From Lichenicola sp964247755 (GTDB lineage: Bacteria > Pseudomonadota > Alphaproteobacteria > Acetobacterales > Acetobacteraceae): a DNA stretch of 64,000 nucleotides. The notes below the pieces were generated by a model. The model was not told the DNA's origin. It saw nothing but the letters and a program-made list of their open reading frames with translations, and did no database searches. The stretch is from positions 1 to 64,000 of the forward strand of contig CAXTVX010000003.1 in NCBI GenBank assembly GCA_964247755.1, written 5' to 3'. Position numbers and translations under genes: made by a program. Below, one piece after another: positions 51,640 to 62,431 of this stretch (position 1 is the stretch's first letter; the number at the start of each line of letters is the position of its first letter).

Positions 51640-52160
51640 GGATAGGCGATGGCCGTCACCTCCAGCAGCACCGGGCCGCGCGGCGTCAGGAGGCGCACCT
51701 CGTCGCCGATGCGCGCACCCATGAGGGCGCGCGCCACGGGTGCCGCGAGGCTCACCTGTCCCTGGTCGAGCTCTGCCTCGTCGACGCCGACCACCGTGAT
51801 GGTGTGGGCCTCGTCGTTGTCGTCGAGGTAGGTCACGGTGGCGCCGAAGAACACCTGGTCGCGCCTGGTCTGGGCCGCCGGGTCGACCGGATGCGCCTTC
51901 TCGATCCGGCGGCCCAGGAACCGGACGCGCCGGTCGATCTCGCGCAGCCGCTTCTTGCCGTACAGGTAGTCGCCGTTCTCGGAGCGGTCGCCGTTGCCGG
52001 CGGCCCAGGACACGATCTCGACGATCCGCGGCCGCTCCTCGCGCATCAGCTGGCGCAGCTCGGCCTCCATGCGGGCGAGGCCGGCCGGGGTGATGTAGCG
52101 CCCTGCGCCCGGCGGCAACCCCGGCAAGGCGGTCTCGTCGTCCTCGTCATCGGCATCCAT
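51636..52160 (-). CDS. greB: transcription elongation factor GreB
   Basis: Rescues backtracked RNA polymerase by promoting cleavage of the nascent RNA. The 174-residue protein has the GreA/B coiled coil with two acidic tip residues (GNGDRSENGDYLYGKKRLREIDRRVRFL) and the FKBP-like C-terminal domain (GDEVRLLTPRGPVLLEV). The YGKKRLREIDRRVR block and the following HPVDP are the GreB rather than GreA version. The acidic N-terminal extension (DADDEDDE) is longer than usual. It overlaps the S9 peptidase start by 4 nt. Confidence 0.88.
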   Translation of the reverse strand: MDADDEDDETALPGLPPGAGRYITPAGLARMEAELRQLMREERPRIVEIVSWAAGNGDRSENGDYLYGKKRLREIDRRVRFLGRRIEKAHPVDPAAQTRRDQVFFGATVTYLDDNDEAHTITVVGVDEAELDQGQVSLAAPVARALMGARIGDEVRLLTPRGPVLLEVTAIAYP

Positions 52161-52292
52161 GGGCCGGTGATCGCGCGGCCCGCGGAAGGACGTCAAGCCG
52201 CGCGATGAGGAGCACGCGCTCCGGACGGTCGGTGGGCCAGACATCAGGTCGGCCGCGTTTTCTCCATGCGGGAGACAGGCCCGTTTTGCCGG

Positions 52293-52320
52293 TTGACCGG
52301 CTGGTGAAGCCGTCCATAAA
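52293..52320 (+). promoter_or_regulatory. probable promoter of the arylsulfotransferase-like gene
   Basis: TTGACC at 52293-52298 and CATAAA at 52315-52320 are separated by 16 nt, in an AT-richer patch (52290-52355) that stands out in this G+C-rich sequence. The ATG at 52365 would be about 40 nt downstream of the start point. There is one mismatch in the -35 hexamer and two in the -10. Confidence 0.5.
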
Positions 52321-52364
52321 TGTTGCTGCTGCCTTAACAAAAAGACATAGGGAACCTCCTCGCG

Positions 52365-53879
52365 ATGCGGATGAAACACCTCACGCTCCGGGGAGTCCTG
52401 TGCCTTGGCGCCGTCGCCTGCGCGTCCGGGCTCCTGTCGCAGGAAGCGGACGCCACGGGCACCGTCACGATCGGCGCGCAGACGCAGGGGCCGACGCAGT
52501 TCATCGAGTACGTCAACGCGACCTTTGGCGGCGCGCCGCTGGCGAGCGTGGAGTTCAGCATCCAGCCGAAGGCGGGCTCCTTCACCCGCCCGATCACGGC
52601 CGCCGCCACGGCGGGCTTCCTCGCCGCGCACGGGGCGCTGAACGGCAGCACCGTGGTGGTCCCGGTGTTCGGGCTCTACGCCGGCAGCACCAACTTGGTG
52701 ACCCTGACCTTCTTCTTCACGGACGGGTCGAGCACCCAGTCCGTCGTGCCGATCAGCACGCCCGGCTACACCGATCCGTGCGGCGACCTCGACGCGCCGA
52801 AGTTCACCCAGAACCGCGCCTCCACCGACGACCTGAACTTCGACTACTTCCTGCTCAAGGACTATTGCAGCACCAACTCGCCGCAGATCTACGACACCGA
52901 CGGCAACCTGCGCTGGATCGGCACGGGCATGAACAACACCCTGCCTGCGGTGTTCTACAAGAACGGGATCTACATCTCCGACGGCGCCACCGGCGTCGAG
53001 CGGCTCGAACTGTATGGCGGGAAGACCAAGATCGGCGACTACGCCGCCAGCCAAGGCGTGTCGTCCACCGGGCCGCACAACTTCGACATCGGCCGCAACG
53101 GCATCTTGCTCGACGTCAACACCACGGCCTATGCGGAGTCGACGGCGCTGGAGATCGACGGCAGCAGCGGACAGGTGCTGAACCGCTGGGACATGGACAA
53201 GATCATCGCCAACGCGATGACCGCCGGCGGGGACGATCCGACCCAGTTCGTGGCGCCGACGCCGGCGGACTGGTTCCACATGAACGCCACCACGTACAAC
53301 CCGGCCGACAACACCCTGATCGTGTCGAGCCGTGAGAACTTCGTGATCGCGGTGGACTACGACACGCCCGCGGACGGCGTGAAGAAGATCCACTGGATCC
53401 TGGGCGATACCACCAAGAAGTGGTACCAGTTCCCATCACTGCGCAAGTTCGCGCTGACGACGCCAGCAAGCACGCTGGTGCCGATCGGGCAGCACGCGGT
53501 GTCGATCGACAGCAAGGGCAACCTGCTGCTGTTCAACGACGGGCTGGGCAGCGACTTCCAGGTGCCGGCCGGGTTGTCGCGCACCTACAGCGAGGTGGAC
53601 AGCTACGCGATCAACACGACGGCGATGACCGCGACCGGGGTGTTCACCTACGACCGGTCGCCCTCCCTCTACGCCTCCTTCTGCAGCAGTGCGTACGAGG
53701 CGGCACCTGGGAACTTCCTGGTCGACTACGCCACCGCCAACAACGACACGCTGGTGGACATCCAGGGCATCGGCAACCTGAACAAGGTCGTGTTCGACCT
53801 GCAATACCCCGAGCCCAGCACGTGCAGCGGCGGCTGGAACGCGGTGCCGTTCCTGAGCCAGCCGATCCTGTACTACTAG
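52365..53879 (+). CDS. exported arylsulfotransferase (ASST)-like protein
   Basis: A 504-residue protein with a signal peptide (about 1-30) and the two-part ASST structure: an N-terminal Ig-like domain (about 31-140) and a six-bladed propeller. The active-site residues known from E. coli AssT can be matched: His238 (TGPHNFDI), His305 (DWFHMNATTYNP), Arg323 (LIVSSRENF) and the catalytic His377 (IGQHAVSIDS), which carries the sulfate intermediate. AssT moves sulfate between phenols in the periplasm. Its usual partners dsbL/dsbI are not present nearby. The donor substrate is unknown. Codons are normal for the region. Confidence 0.8.
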   Translation: MRMKHLTLRGVLCLGAVACASGLLSQEADATGTVTIGAQTQGPTQFIEYVNATFGGAPLASVEFSIQPKAGSFTRPITAAATAGFLAAHGALNGSTVVVPVFGLYAGSTNLVTLTFFFTDGSSTQSVVPISTPGYTDPCGDLDAPKFTQNRASTDDLNFDYFLLKDYCSTNSPQIYDTDGNLRWIGTGMNNTLPAVFYKNGIYISDGATGVERLELYGGKTKIGDYAASQGVSSTGPHNFDIGRNGILLDVNTTAYAESTALEIDGSSGQVLNRWDMDKIIANAMTAGGDDPTQFVAPTPADWFHMNATTYNPADNTLIVSSRENFVIAVDYDTPADGVKKIHWILGDTTKKWYQFPSLRKFALTTPASTLVPIGQHAVSIDSKGNLLLFNDGLGSDFQVPAGLSRTYSEVDSYAINTTAMTATGVFTYDRSPSLYASFCSSAYEAAPGNFLVDYATANNDTLVDIQGIGNLNKVVFDLQYPEPSTCSGGWNAVPFLSQPILYY

Positions 53880-53903
53880 GCGTCGGGAGTTCCTGGTGCG
53901 GTG

Positions 53904-54788
53904 TCAGAGCCGCATCAGGGCGAACTCCACCCGCGCGTCCAGCACCGCGTCCGGCTGCAGGACCACGAGGCCGCGATCCTCGACCTCGGGATGGTTGATC
54001 GCATCGGTCATGTTGCTGGCCGGCTCGATCGCGACGTAGGGCCGCCCGGGCGGGGTGAACACCACCAGGTGGTCGAACGGCGCCAGCGCGGTCACCGTCA
54101 GCGCCAGCCCGCGCGACGGCCAGCGCAGGAACGCGGAATGGTTCCAGCCGCCGAAGCAGTTGTCGAGCGGCGGGCCGGAGACCGGGCGCATCGGCGAGAA
54201 CCGCCTGTCGCCCGCCACCGGCACCCGCGACCGTGGAAGCGCGTCCGGTCCGACCTCCCAGACGTCGCGCGCCGAGAAGCCGAGCTCCAGGTCGGCGTCG
54301 CGCGGGAAGAACGGGTGGAAGCCGAGGCCGACCGGCTGCGGCCGGCGGTCGGTGTTGCGGACGGTGATGTGCACGGACAGGCCGTCCTCGCGCAGCGCAT
54401 ACTCGATCTCGGCGCGGTAGCAGAACGGCCACTGCCCGGGCGGGTCGTGCGGGGGCGTGTGGTCGAGGGCCAGCAGGGCGCGCCCCGGGGTCTGTTCCAG
54501 CACCGCCCAGGGACGCTCCCAGGCGTTGCCGTGGATGGCGTGCGCCTCGCCGCCGAAGTTGCGGTCGAGCTGGAAGTCCTCGCCGCCGAACGAGAACCGG
54601 CCGTCGGCGACACGGTTGGAGAACGGGATCAGCGGGTAGGCGGCGACGGCCTCGCCGCGCTGCGCCGCCAGCTTGGGATCGGCCACGGGGTGGAAGATCG
54701 CCTGGTGTTCGCGTGTCCAGGCGCCGACCGCGCCGCCGAGCTCCGGCCGCAACACCACCGTGCAGGGCCCCGCCTTCAACTCGATCAT
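53904..54788 (-). CDS. aldose 1-epimerase-like mutarotase
   Basis: A 294-residue galactose-mutarotase-fold protein. Motifs: IPFSNRVADGRFSFGG, HAIHGNAWERPW (first catalytic His region), LGFHPFFPR (second His), and the late IEPASNMTDAINHPEVEDRGLVVLQP, which carries the catalytic Glu. These mark the bacterial GalM-like/YihR clade; the natural sugar is unclear. AAGGAG lies 9 nt ahead of ATG 54788. It stands in the sugar-related stretch with the SMP-30 protein, but is separated from it by the PhzF-like gene. Confidence 0.87.
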   Translation of the reverse strand: MIELKAGPCTVVLRPELGGAVGAWTREHQAIFHPVADPKLAAQRGEAVAAYPLIPFSNRVADGRFSFGGEDFQLDRNFGGEAHAIHGNAWERPWAVLEQTPGRALLALDHTPPHDPPGQWPFCYRAEIEYALREDGLSVHITVRNTDRRPQPVGLGFHPFFPRDADLELGFSARDVWEVGPDALPRSRVPVAGDRRFSPMRPVSGPPLDNCFGGWNHSAFLRWPSRGLALTVTALAPFDHLVVFTPPGRPYVAIEPASNMTDAINHPEVEDRGLVVLQPDAVLDARVEFALMRL

Positions 54789-54865
54789 GCACCGAACTCC
54801 TTGCGCGTCGCGATCCGGGAGCTGCAACGGGCGGCGCCGCGTCCCGTTCGACCGGCAGGCCGTTC

Positions 54866-55789
54866 TCAGTCCGCGCCGGCGCCGGACAGGTGGAACCGGC
54901 CCTGCATGACGGGGACGCAGGCGCCGCCGACCCGCACCTCGTGCACCCGGCCGCCGGCCTTGAGCGCCACCACCGACAGCAGGCTCGGCCGGCCCATGTC
55001 CACCCCCTGCCCCACCAGAAGCTCCAGCCGGGCATCCGGCTGCTCCAGCAGTGCGGCCTGCAGGGCGCCGACGGCCGCGGTGGCGCTGCCGGTGGCCGGG
55101 TCCTCGGCGATGCCGTCGGCGGGCGCGAACATGCGCGCCTGGAGCCCGGCCGGACCTTCGTCGGCGGCCACGGCGCGGGTGTAGGCGTATAGGCCGGCGA
55201 CGTCGTGCCCGGACAGCAGCGACGCCATCGCCGCCGGGTCGGCGGAGGCCCGACGCAGCGCCGCCCGCGTGGCGAGCTCCACCGCAAGGAACGGCAGGCC
55301 GACCGACACGATCTCGGGCTGGTGGCGGCTGGTCAGGATGTCGTCGGGATGCAGCGACAGGACCGCCGCCACCGCCGCGGCGTCGTGACGGCTGCCGCGG
55401 CTCAGCGGCGCCGGCGCGGTCAGCTCCGCGCCGACCACCCGCCCGTCCCGCCGCAGCAGCCGGACCGGCACCAGGCCCGCTGCCTCCTCGAACAGGAACC
55501 GGTCCGGGCCTGGCACGTCGCAGCGCTCCTGCGCCAGCACGTAGCCGGTGCCGACGTTGGGATGGCCGGCGAACGGCAGCTCCTGCACCGGGGTGAAGAT
55601 GCGTACCCGCGCGTGGTGCGCCGGGTCCGCCGGCGGCAGGACGAAGGTGGTCTCGGAATAGTTAAACTCGCGCGCGACCGCCTGCATCTGCGCGGTCGAC
55701 AGGCCCGCGCCGTCCAGCACCACCGCCAGCGGGTTGCCGCCGAACATCTGGTCGGTGAACACGTCCACCGTGACGAAGCGCCGCTGCAT
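54866..55789 (-). CDS. PhzF family isomerase/epimerase
   Basis: A 307-residue PhzF-like protein. The family's two-lobed hot-dog-like fold starts with VDVFTDQMFGGNPLAVV, then EFNYSETTFVLPP, where Glu46 is the predicted catalytic acid, and TPVQELPFAGHPNVGTGYVL. The C-terminal lobe has MFAPADGIAEDPATGSA. Only PhzF itself has a firmly assigned reaction (phenazine pathway), and no phenazine genes are here, so the substrate is unknown. It is divergent from the SMP-30-type gene at 55894, which lies 104 nt away. Confidence 0.88.
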   Translation of the reverse strand: MQRRFVTVDVFTDQMFGGNPLAVVLDGAGLSTAQMQAVAREFNYSETTFVLPPADPAHHARVRIFTPVQELPFAGHPNVGTGYVLAQERCDVPGPDRFLFEEAAGLVPVRLLRRDGRVVGAELTAPAPLSRGSRHDAAAVAAVLSLHPDDILTSRHQPEIVSVGLPFLAVELATRAALRRASADPAAMASLLSGHDVAGLYAYTRAVAADEGPAGLQARMFAPADGIAEDPATGSATAAVGALQAALLEQPDARLELLVGQGVDMGRPSLLSVVALKAGGRVHEVRVGGACVPVMQGRFHLSGAGAD

Positions 55790-55893
55790 GCCGTCCTCCC
55801 TCTCCGGCTCCCACGGTCTCGGAAGCCGGCCGTTGATGCAAGCGGCGGGAGGCGCCCAGGATAGGGGATCTCGAATCGCGCCGGAGGCCGTCC

Positions 55894-56799
55894 ATGAGCA
55901 CCCCCGACATCACCTGCGTGTTGCGGCCGCGGGCGCTGAACGGCGAGCGCCCGGCCTGGGATGCGGAGCGGCAGCTCCTGTTCTGGGTCGACCTGCGCCA
56001 GCCGGCGCTGCACGCGTTCGACCCTGCAACCGGGGAGGATCGGCACTGGGAGATGCCGGCGTGGATCGGCAGCTACGCGCTGACCGCCCGCGGCGCCTAC
56101 GTGGCGCTGCGCAACGGGCTGTACGCGCTCGACTTCGAGCACGGGCACCTCGAGTTCCGCGCGCCGACGCCGTTCGACCCGCGCCGGTTCCTGTTCAACG
56201 AGGGCGACTGCGACCGGCAGGGACGGTTCTGGGCGGGGCCGATGTACCTGTCGCTATCGCCGGGCGACCAGGTGCCGGACGCGCCGCGCTCGCTGCCGTT
56301 CTGGCGCTACGATGCGGGACAATGGATCCCGGGAACCGTGCCGGTGCAGACCGCCAACAGCCTGACCTGGAGCGTCGACGGCCGGCGCATGTATCACAGC
56401 GACACCGAGCGGAAGACGATCTGGATCTCCGACTACGACGTCGAGGCGGGCTTGCCGTCGAACACCCGGACGTTCGCGACCGTCGAGGCGGCGCAGGGCG
56501 GCCCGGACGGGGTGGCGATCGACCGCGACGGCTTCCTGTGGTGCGCGGTGTTCGGCGGCGGACGGCTGATCCGGCTGGATCCGGAGGGCCGGGTCGAGCG
56601 CACGGTGGTCATGCCGGTGCAGTATCCGACCATGCCGGCGCTGGGCGGGCCGGAGTTGTCGACGGTGTATGTCACCTCGGCGTGCTGGCCGGTCGATCCC
56701 GGACAGCGGGCGGGCCGGCCGCTGGAAGGCAACCTGTTCGCGTTCGAGGCACCCTGCCCGGGCTTGCCGGCGACCCGGCTTGCGGACGACGCTGCCTGA
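55894..56799 (+). CDS. SMP-30/gluconolactonase-like lactonase
   Basis: A 301-residue six-bladed propeller enzyme of the SMP-30/gluconolactonase group. Motifs: NGERPAWDAERQLLFWVDL with the metal-ligand Glu, FNEGDCDRQGRFWAGPMY (conserved Asn/Asp), TANSLTWSVDGRRMYHSDTERKTIW with Asn and Asp ligands, and GGPDGVAIDRDGFLWCAVFGGGRL. It hydrolyses sugar lactones such as gluconolactone or arabinonolactone in the cytoplasm; the exact lactone is not visible. GGAGG precedes the ATG by 6 nt. The acetyltransferase follows after 22 nt. Confidence 0.9.
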   Translation: MSTPDITCVLRPRALNGERPAWDAERQLLFWVDLRQPALHAFDPATGEDRHWEMPAWIGSYALTARGAYVALRNGLYALDFEHGHLEFRAPTPFDPRRFLFNEGDCDRQGRFWAGPMYLSLSPGDQVPDAPRSLPFWRYDAGQWIPGTVPVQTANSLTWSVDGRRMYHSDTERKTIWISDYDVEAGLPSNTRTFATVEAAQGGPDGVAIDRDGFLWCAVFGGGRLIRLDPEGRVERTVVMPVQYPTMPALGGPELSTVYVTSACWPVDPGQRAGRPLEGNLFAFEAPCPGLPATRLADDAA

Positions 56800-56821
56800 C
56801 TGCCAGGAGGAGGACACCGAG

Positions 56822-57436
56822 GTGAGCTGGATCGCGCCGCTGCGGCTCGAGGGCCGGCACGTCACGCTGGTCCCGTTGGAGCGCGGGCACCGCGACGGGC
56901 TGGTCGAGGCCGCCTCAGACGGCGCGCTGTGGGAGCTATGGTATACCAGCGTGCCTACCCCGGACGGCATGGAGGCCGACATCGGCAGGCGGCTTGCCTT
57001 CCAGGACGAGGGCAGCATGCTGCCGTTCACCGTGACGGATACCGCGACCGGCACGATCCTCGGCATGACCAGCTTCGGCCATATCGATGCTGCGATGCGA
57101 CGCCTGGAGATCGGCTGGACCTGGTATGCGGCGCGGGCGCAGCGCAGTGCAGTCAACACCGAGGCGAAGCGGCTGCTGCTCGGGCACGCGTTCGAGAGGC
57201 TGGACTGCGTGGCGGTGGAGCTGCGCACGCACGTGCTGAACGGGCAGAGCCGGCGCGCGATCGAGCGGATCGGCGCCAAGCTCGACGGCATCCTGCGCCA
57301 CCACCAGCGCGCCCGCGACGGCACGCTGCGCGACACCTGCGTCTACAGCATCATCGCACCGGACTGGCCAGCGGTCCGGTCGCATCTCCAATGGCAGATG
57401 GAGCGACCGAGACCGCTTGGCCTGCCGGGAAGCTAG
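56822..57436 (+). CDS. GNAT family acetyltransferase
   Basis: A 204-residue RimJ/RimL-like N-acetyltransferase. The start RLEGRHVTLVPLERGH and the acetyl-CoA region (GTILGMTSFGHIDAAMRRLEIGWTWYA, then NTEAKRLLLGHAFERLDCVAVELRTHVLNGQSRRAIERIGA) are typical of the ribosomal-protein or antibiotic-acetyltransferase branch. The substrate is unknown. The GTG at 56822 has GGAGGAGGA upstream. The stop TAG and the SDR stop on the other strand share the palindrome CTAG at 57433-57436. Confidence 0.88.
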   Translation: MSWIAPLRLEGRHVTLVPLERGHRDGLVEAASDGALWELWYTSVPTPDGMEADIGRRLAFQDEGSMLPFTVTDTATGTILGMTSFGHIDAAMRRLEIGWTWYAARAQRSAVNTEAKRLLLGHAFERLDCVAVELRTHVLNGQSRRAIERIGAKLDGILRHHQRARDGTLRDTCVYSIIAPDWPAVRSHLQWQMERPRPLGLPGS

Positions 57437-58179
57437 GCGCCGCCGCCTACGTTGATGATCTCGCCGGTGATCCAGCGCGAATCGTCGGAGGCCAGGAACA
57501 CGGCCACGGGCGCGATGTCGTCGGGCTTGCCGATGCGGCCGAGCGGCGTCTGCTCGATGGCCTGGCTCTCGAACGCGCTGCCGATGAAGCCGGCGGTGCG
57601 GGTGCCCTCGGTTTCGACCATGCCCGGGTTGATCGCGTTGACGCGTATCCCCCGTGGACCGAGTTCCTTGGCGAGCACCTTGGTGATCGTGTCGACCGCC
57701 CCCTTGGTCGCGGAATAGATCGAGCTGCCGGGAGGCGCCAGGCGGCTGACCACTGAGCTGATGTTGATCACGCTGCCGCCGTCCGGCCCGAACTGGTTGG
57801 CTGCCGCCTTGCTCGCGAGCAGGACGCCGAGCACGTTGGTGTCGAACTGACGATGATACTCCTCCTCGGTGACCTCGCCGATCGGCGTGAAACTGAACAC
57901 GCCGGCGTTGTTGACCAGGATGTCGACGGTCCCGAACGCCTTCCGTGCCTCTGCGAAGAGCGTCTCGATGTCTGCCGACCTGCCGACATGACCCTGTATC
58001 GCCACCGCCTTGCCGCCGGCTTCCTCGATCGCTGCGACCACCTTGTCGGCACCCTCGCGGCTGCTGGCGTAGTTCACCACGACGTGGGCGCCCTCGGCGC
58101 CCAGCGCGAGGGCGATCCCGGCGCCGATGCCCTTCGACGCGCCCGTCACCAGCGCCACCTTGCCCGTCAACCTGCTCAT
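57433..58179 (-). CDS. short-chain dehydrogenase/reductase
   Basis: A 248-residue classical SDR. The NAD(P)-binding TGASKGIGAGIALAL is at 12-26, NNAG at 90-93, and the catalytic Ser near 141-142 with Tyr155 and Lys159 in SSIYSATKG. The ending GGGA and the 3-oxoacyl-reductase-like sequence do not fix the substrate. The ATG at 58179 is favoured because GGAG lies just upstream of it; ATG 58191 would add four residues. It is preceded by a palindromic site and by an ArsR-type regulator gene on the same strand, so it is probably the regulator's target. Confidence 0.9.
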   Translation of the reverse strand: MSRLTGKVALVTGASKGIGAGIALALGAEGAHVVVNYASSREGADKVVAAIEEAGGKAVAIQGHVGRSADIETLFAEARKAFGTVDILVNNAGVFSFTPIGEVTEEEYHRQFDTNVLGVLLASKAAANQFGPDGGSVINISSVVSRLAPPGSSIYSATKGAVDTITKVLAKELGPRGIRVNAINPGMVETEGTRTAGFIGSAFESQAIEQTPLGRIGKPDDIAPVAVFLASDDSRWITGEIINVGGGA

Positions 58180-58188
58180 GATTGTCTC

Positions 58189-58220
58189 CATAACAGTTAG
58201 ACCGTCATCTAAGTGTTGTG
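58189..58220. promoter_or_regulatory. imperfect inverted repeat, probable operator of the SDR gene
   Basis: CATAACAGTTAGA (58189-58201), a 6-nt spacer and TCTAAGTGTTGTG (58208-58220) form an inverted repeat with 11 of 13 positions matching; the inner core TTAGA-N6-TCTAA is perfect. It lies 10 nt from the SDR start codon, in an AT-rich patch between the arsR-like and SDR genes, and looks like an ArsR-type binding site. Confidence 0.6.
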
Positions 58221-58233
58221 GGCGAGGGCGGCT

Positions 58234-58530
58234 TCAAGTGACCGGGCGCAAGTCATCCCCCAATTGCCGCAGATAGGTGTCGAACACGTCGCGCCGGAAC
58301 GACAGCAGCGCGAACCGACCGTCGCGGACGATGTCGATCAGCCCCGCCGCCTCAAGGCCCTTGATGTGGTGCGACACCGTGGCGGCGGTCACGCTTTCTG
58401 CGGTCTTGAGGGCGCAGCACGGCAGCGGCGTGGTCGCGCCGGCGATCTCGCTCAGAATGCGGTGACGGCGCGGATCGGAGAGCGCCTTGGCGATTGCCGT
58501 GAACTGCGCCTCGGTCAGCGGACGGCACAC
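58234..58530 (-). CDS. ArsR-family winged-helix regulator
   Basis: A 98-residue ArsR/SmtB-type repressor. The helix-turn-helix region has LSDPRRHRILSEIAG and VTAATVSHHIKGLEAAGLI, with VRDGRFALLSF as the wing. A CC pair at 38-39 (LPCCALK) could bind a metal or sense oxidants, but the typical ELCVCDL metal motif is absent, so the signal is unknown. The GTG start directly abuts the uvrB stop (0 nt). The regulator is read towards the SDR gene, with a palindromic site in the gap. Confidence 0.85.
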   Translation of the reverse strand: MCRPLTEAQFTAIAKALSDPRRHRILSEIAGATTPLPCCALKTAESVTAATVSHHIKGLEAAGLIDIVRDGRFALLSFRRDVFDTYLRQLGDDLRPVT

Positions 58531-60771
<2,241 letters not shown>

Positions 60772-60894
60772 GCCTCCAAGGTGGCGATCGTGCCCGGAGA
60801 CAGCAAGGAGATTCGCCCGCGCCCGGCCCGGAACCCGGTCCCGATCCCGGCGCTGTCGGTCGGAGGGCCGTGGTGCCGCAACCGGGTGATTCGG

Positions 60895-61617
60895 ATGGAC
60901 GTGCGGGACAAGGTGCTGGAGATCCACCACCGGCTGTGCCGGGCGTATGGCTGCCCGATCAGCTACTTCCACGCGCTCGATCCGCTGAGCGAGCTGGTGA
61001 GCTCGCTGCTGTCGCACCGCACGCGCAACGCCGACAGCGGCGCCGCCTTCAAGGCGCTGCGGGACCGGTTCCCGGACTGGGCGGAGGTGGCGGCGGCACC
61101 GGTGGCCGCCATCGAGGCGGCGATCGTGCGTTGCACCTGGCCGGAACAGAAGGCGCCGCGGATCCAGGCGATCCTGCGCGCGGTCGAGGCGGAGCGCGGA
61201 TCGCTGTCGCTCGACTTCCTGTCCGACATGACGGTGGAGGAGGCACGGACCTGGCTGGAACGGCTGCCCGGGATCGGGCCGAAGACCAGCGCCGCAGTGC
61301 TCAGCTTCAGCACCCTGCGCCGCCCGGCGCTGCCGGTGGACAGCCATCACCACCGGGTGGCGATCCGCACGGGGCTGATCCCGGCGGCGCTGGCGGTCGG
61401 CCCTTCGCACCGGGTGCTGGCGGCGCAGCTGCCGCCGAACTGGGACGCGCAGCAGATCTACGACAACCACGAGGTGCTGATGCTGCACGGGCAGCGCTGC
61501 TGCTTCTTCCGCGGACCCGCCTGCGGTCGGTGCCCGCTGCTCGACCTGTGCCCGGCCGGACAGGAGCGGCATGGTGCGGTGACGATGTCGCCCCGGGACC
61601 AGGTCCCGGTGGCTTGA
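60895..61617 (+). CDS. endonuclease III-like HhH-GPD DNA glycosylase
   Basis: A 240-residue base-excision-repair-type protein. The helix-hairpin-helix LPGIGPKTSAAVL contains the catalytic Lys, and the catalytic Asp follows in VDSHHHRV. The C-terminal Cys spacing C-x6-C-x2-C-x5-C (in CFFRGPACGRCPLLDLC) binds a [4Fe-4S] cluster. It is shorter and diverged from canonical Nth, which is normally found elsewhere, so this is a paralog with a possibly different base specificity. ATG 60895. It is divergent from uvrB, a natural pairing of two repair genes. Confidence 0.86.
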   Translation: MDVRDKVLEIHHRLCRAYGCPISYFHALDPLSELVSSLLSHRTRNADSGAAFKALRDRFPDWAEVAAAPVAAIEAAIVRCTWPEQKAPRIQAILRAVEAERGSLSLDFLSDMTVEEARTWLERLPGIGPKTSAAVLSFSTLRRPALPVDSHHHRVAIRTGLIPAALAVGPSHRVLAAQLPPNWDAQQIYDNHEVLMLHGQRCCFFRGPACGRCPLLDLCPAGQERHGAVTMSPRDQVPVA

Positions 61618-61638
61618 CGACGTCCGGACCGCGGGACG

Positions 61639-62418
61639 CTATCCGTCCCCGCACGCGGGACCACGCCGGTCCAGCAGCTGGTCGAGCATCTGCTCGGTCC
61701 GGTTGAGGAAGTTGCGCGTGACCTGGTAGTGCTCGGTGTCGCGGTAGGCGATCGGGCTGGGCGCACCATCCGCCATCAGGAAGATGGCAGCCTGCGGGTA
61801 GGCCATCAGGATTGGCGAGTGCGTGGCGATCACGAACTGGGCGCCGTCCTGCACCAGCTGGTGCAGCCGGGACAGGAACGATAGCTGCCTGATCGGCGAC
61901 AGCGCCGCCTCCGGCTCGTCGAGCAGGAACAGCCCGGCGCCGCGCAGCCGGTTCATGAACAGGGCGAAGAACGCCTCGCCGTGCGACTGCTCGTGCAGCG
62001 ACCGGCCGCCGAAGCCGTTGATGATTCTGGCGCCGGCGCCGGGCTCGCGGTCAAGTGCCTCGATCTCGGTCGCCACGTTGAAGAAGCTTTCGGCACGCAG
62101 GAAGAAGCTGTCGCGGACCCGGCGCGGACTGCGACTCAGCCGCAGGAACCCGGCGAGCGACGAGTGCGAGCTGCGGGTCGAGAAGTTGAAGTTGCGGCTG
62201 CCGCCTTCGGCATTCAGGCCGCATCCGACCGCGATCGCCTCCAGCAGCGTCGACTTGCCGGCGCCGTTCTCGCCGACCAGGAAGGTGACCGGCTGCTCGA
62301 ACTCCATCGCGTCGAGGTCTCGGATCGCGGGGATGGTGAACGGGTGGTCGGCGAACGGAACCCGGTCGCGCAACAGGGTCGCGCGCAGCAGGAAGTTCCG
62401 CGCGTCCCAGTCCGTCAT
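61639..62418 (-). CDS. AAA family ATPase, ABC-type fold, unknown role
   Basis: A 259-residue stand-alone ATPase. Walker A GENGAGKST is at 49-57, a signature-like region at 138-152, Walker B GLFLLDEPEAALSP near 161-174, and an H-loop FVIATHSP (about 196-203). This is the COG3910-like SMC/ABC-type AAA group with no extra effector domain. It begins 13 nt after the RES gene stop in the same direction, so it may be co-transcribed with the toxin-antitoxin pair. By itself the protein is common in bacteria and its partners are unknown. Confidence 0.83.
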   Translation of the reverse strand: MTDWDARNFLLRATLLRDRVPFADHPFTIPAIRDLDAMEFEQPVTFLVGENGAGKSTLLEAIAVGCGLNAEGGSRNFNFSTRSSHSSLAGFLRLSRSPRRVRDSFFLRAESFFNVATEIEALDREPGAGARIINGFGGRSLHEQSHGEAFFALFMNRLRGAGLFLLDEPEAALSPIRQLSFLSRLHQLVQDGAQFVIATHSPILMAYPQAAIFLMADGAPSPIAYRDTEHYQVTRNFLNRTEQMLDQLLDRRGPACGDG

Positions 62419-62431
62419 AGGAGGTCCGGCA

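Noticed and set aside
48535..51645. A 1036-codon plus-strand frame opposite gshB and the S9 peptidase
   Set aside because: It spans two well-identified genes on the other strand, is Gly/Val/Arg/His-rich, and shows no conserved block.
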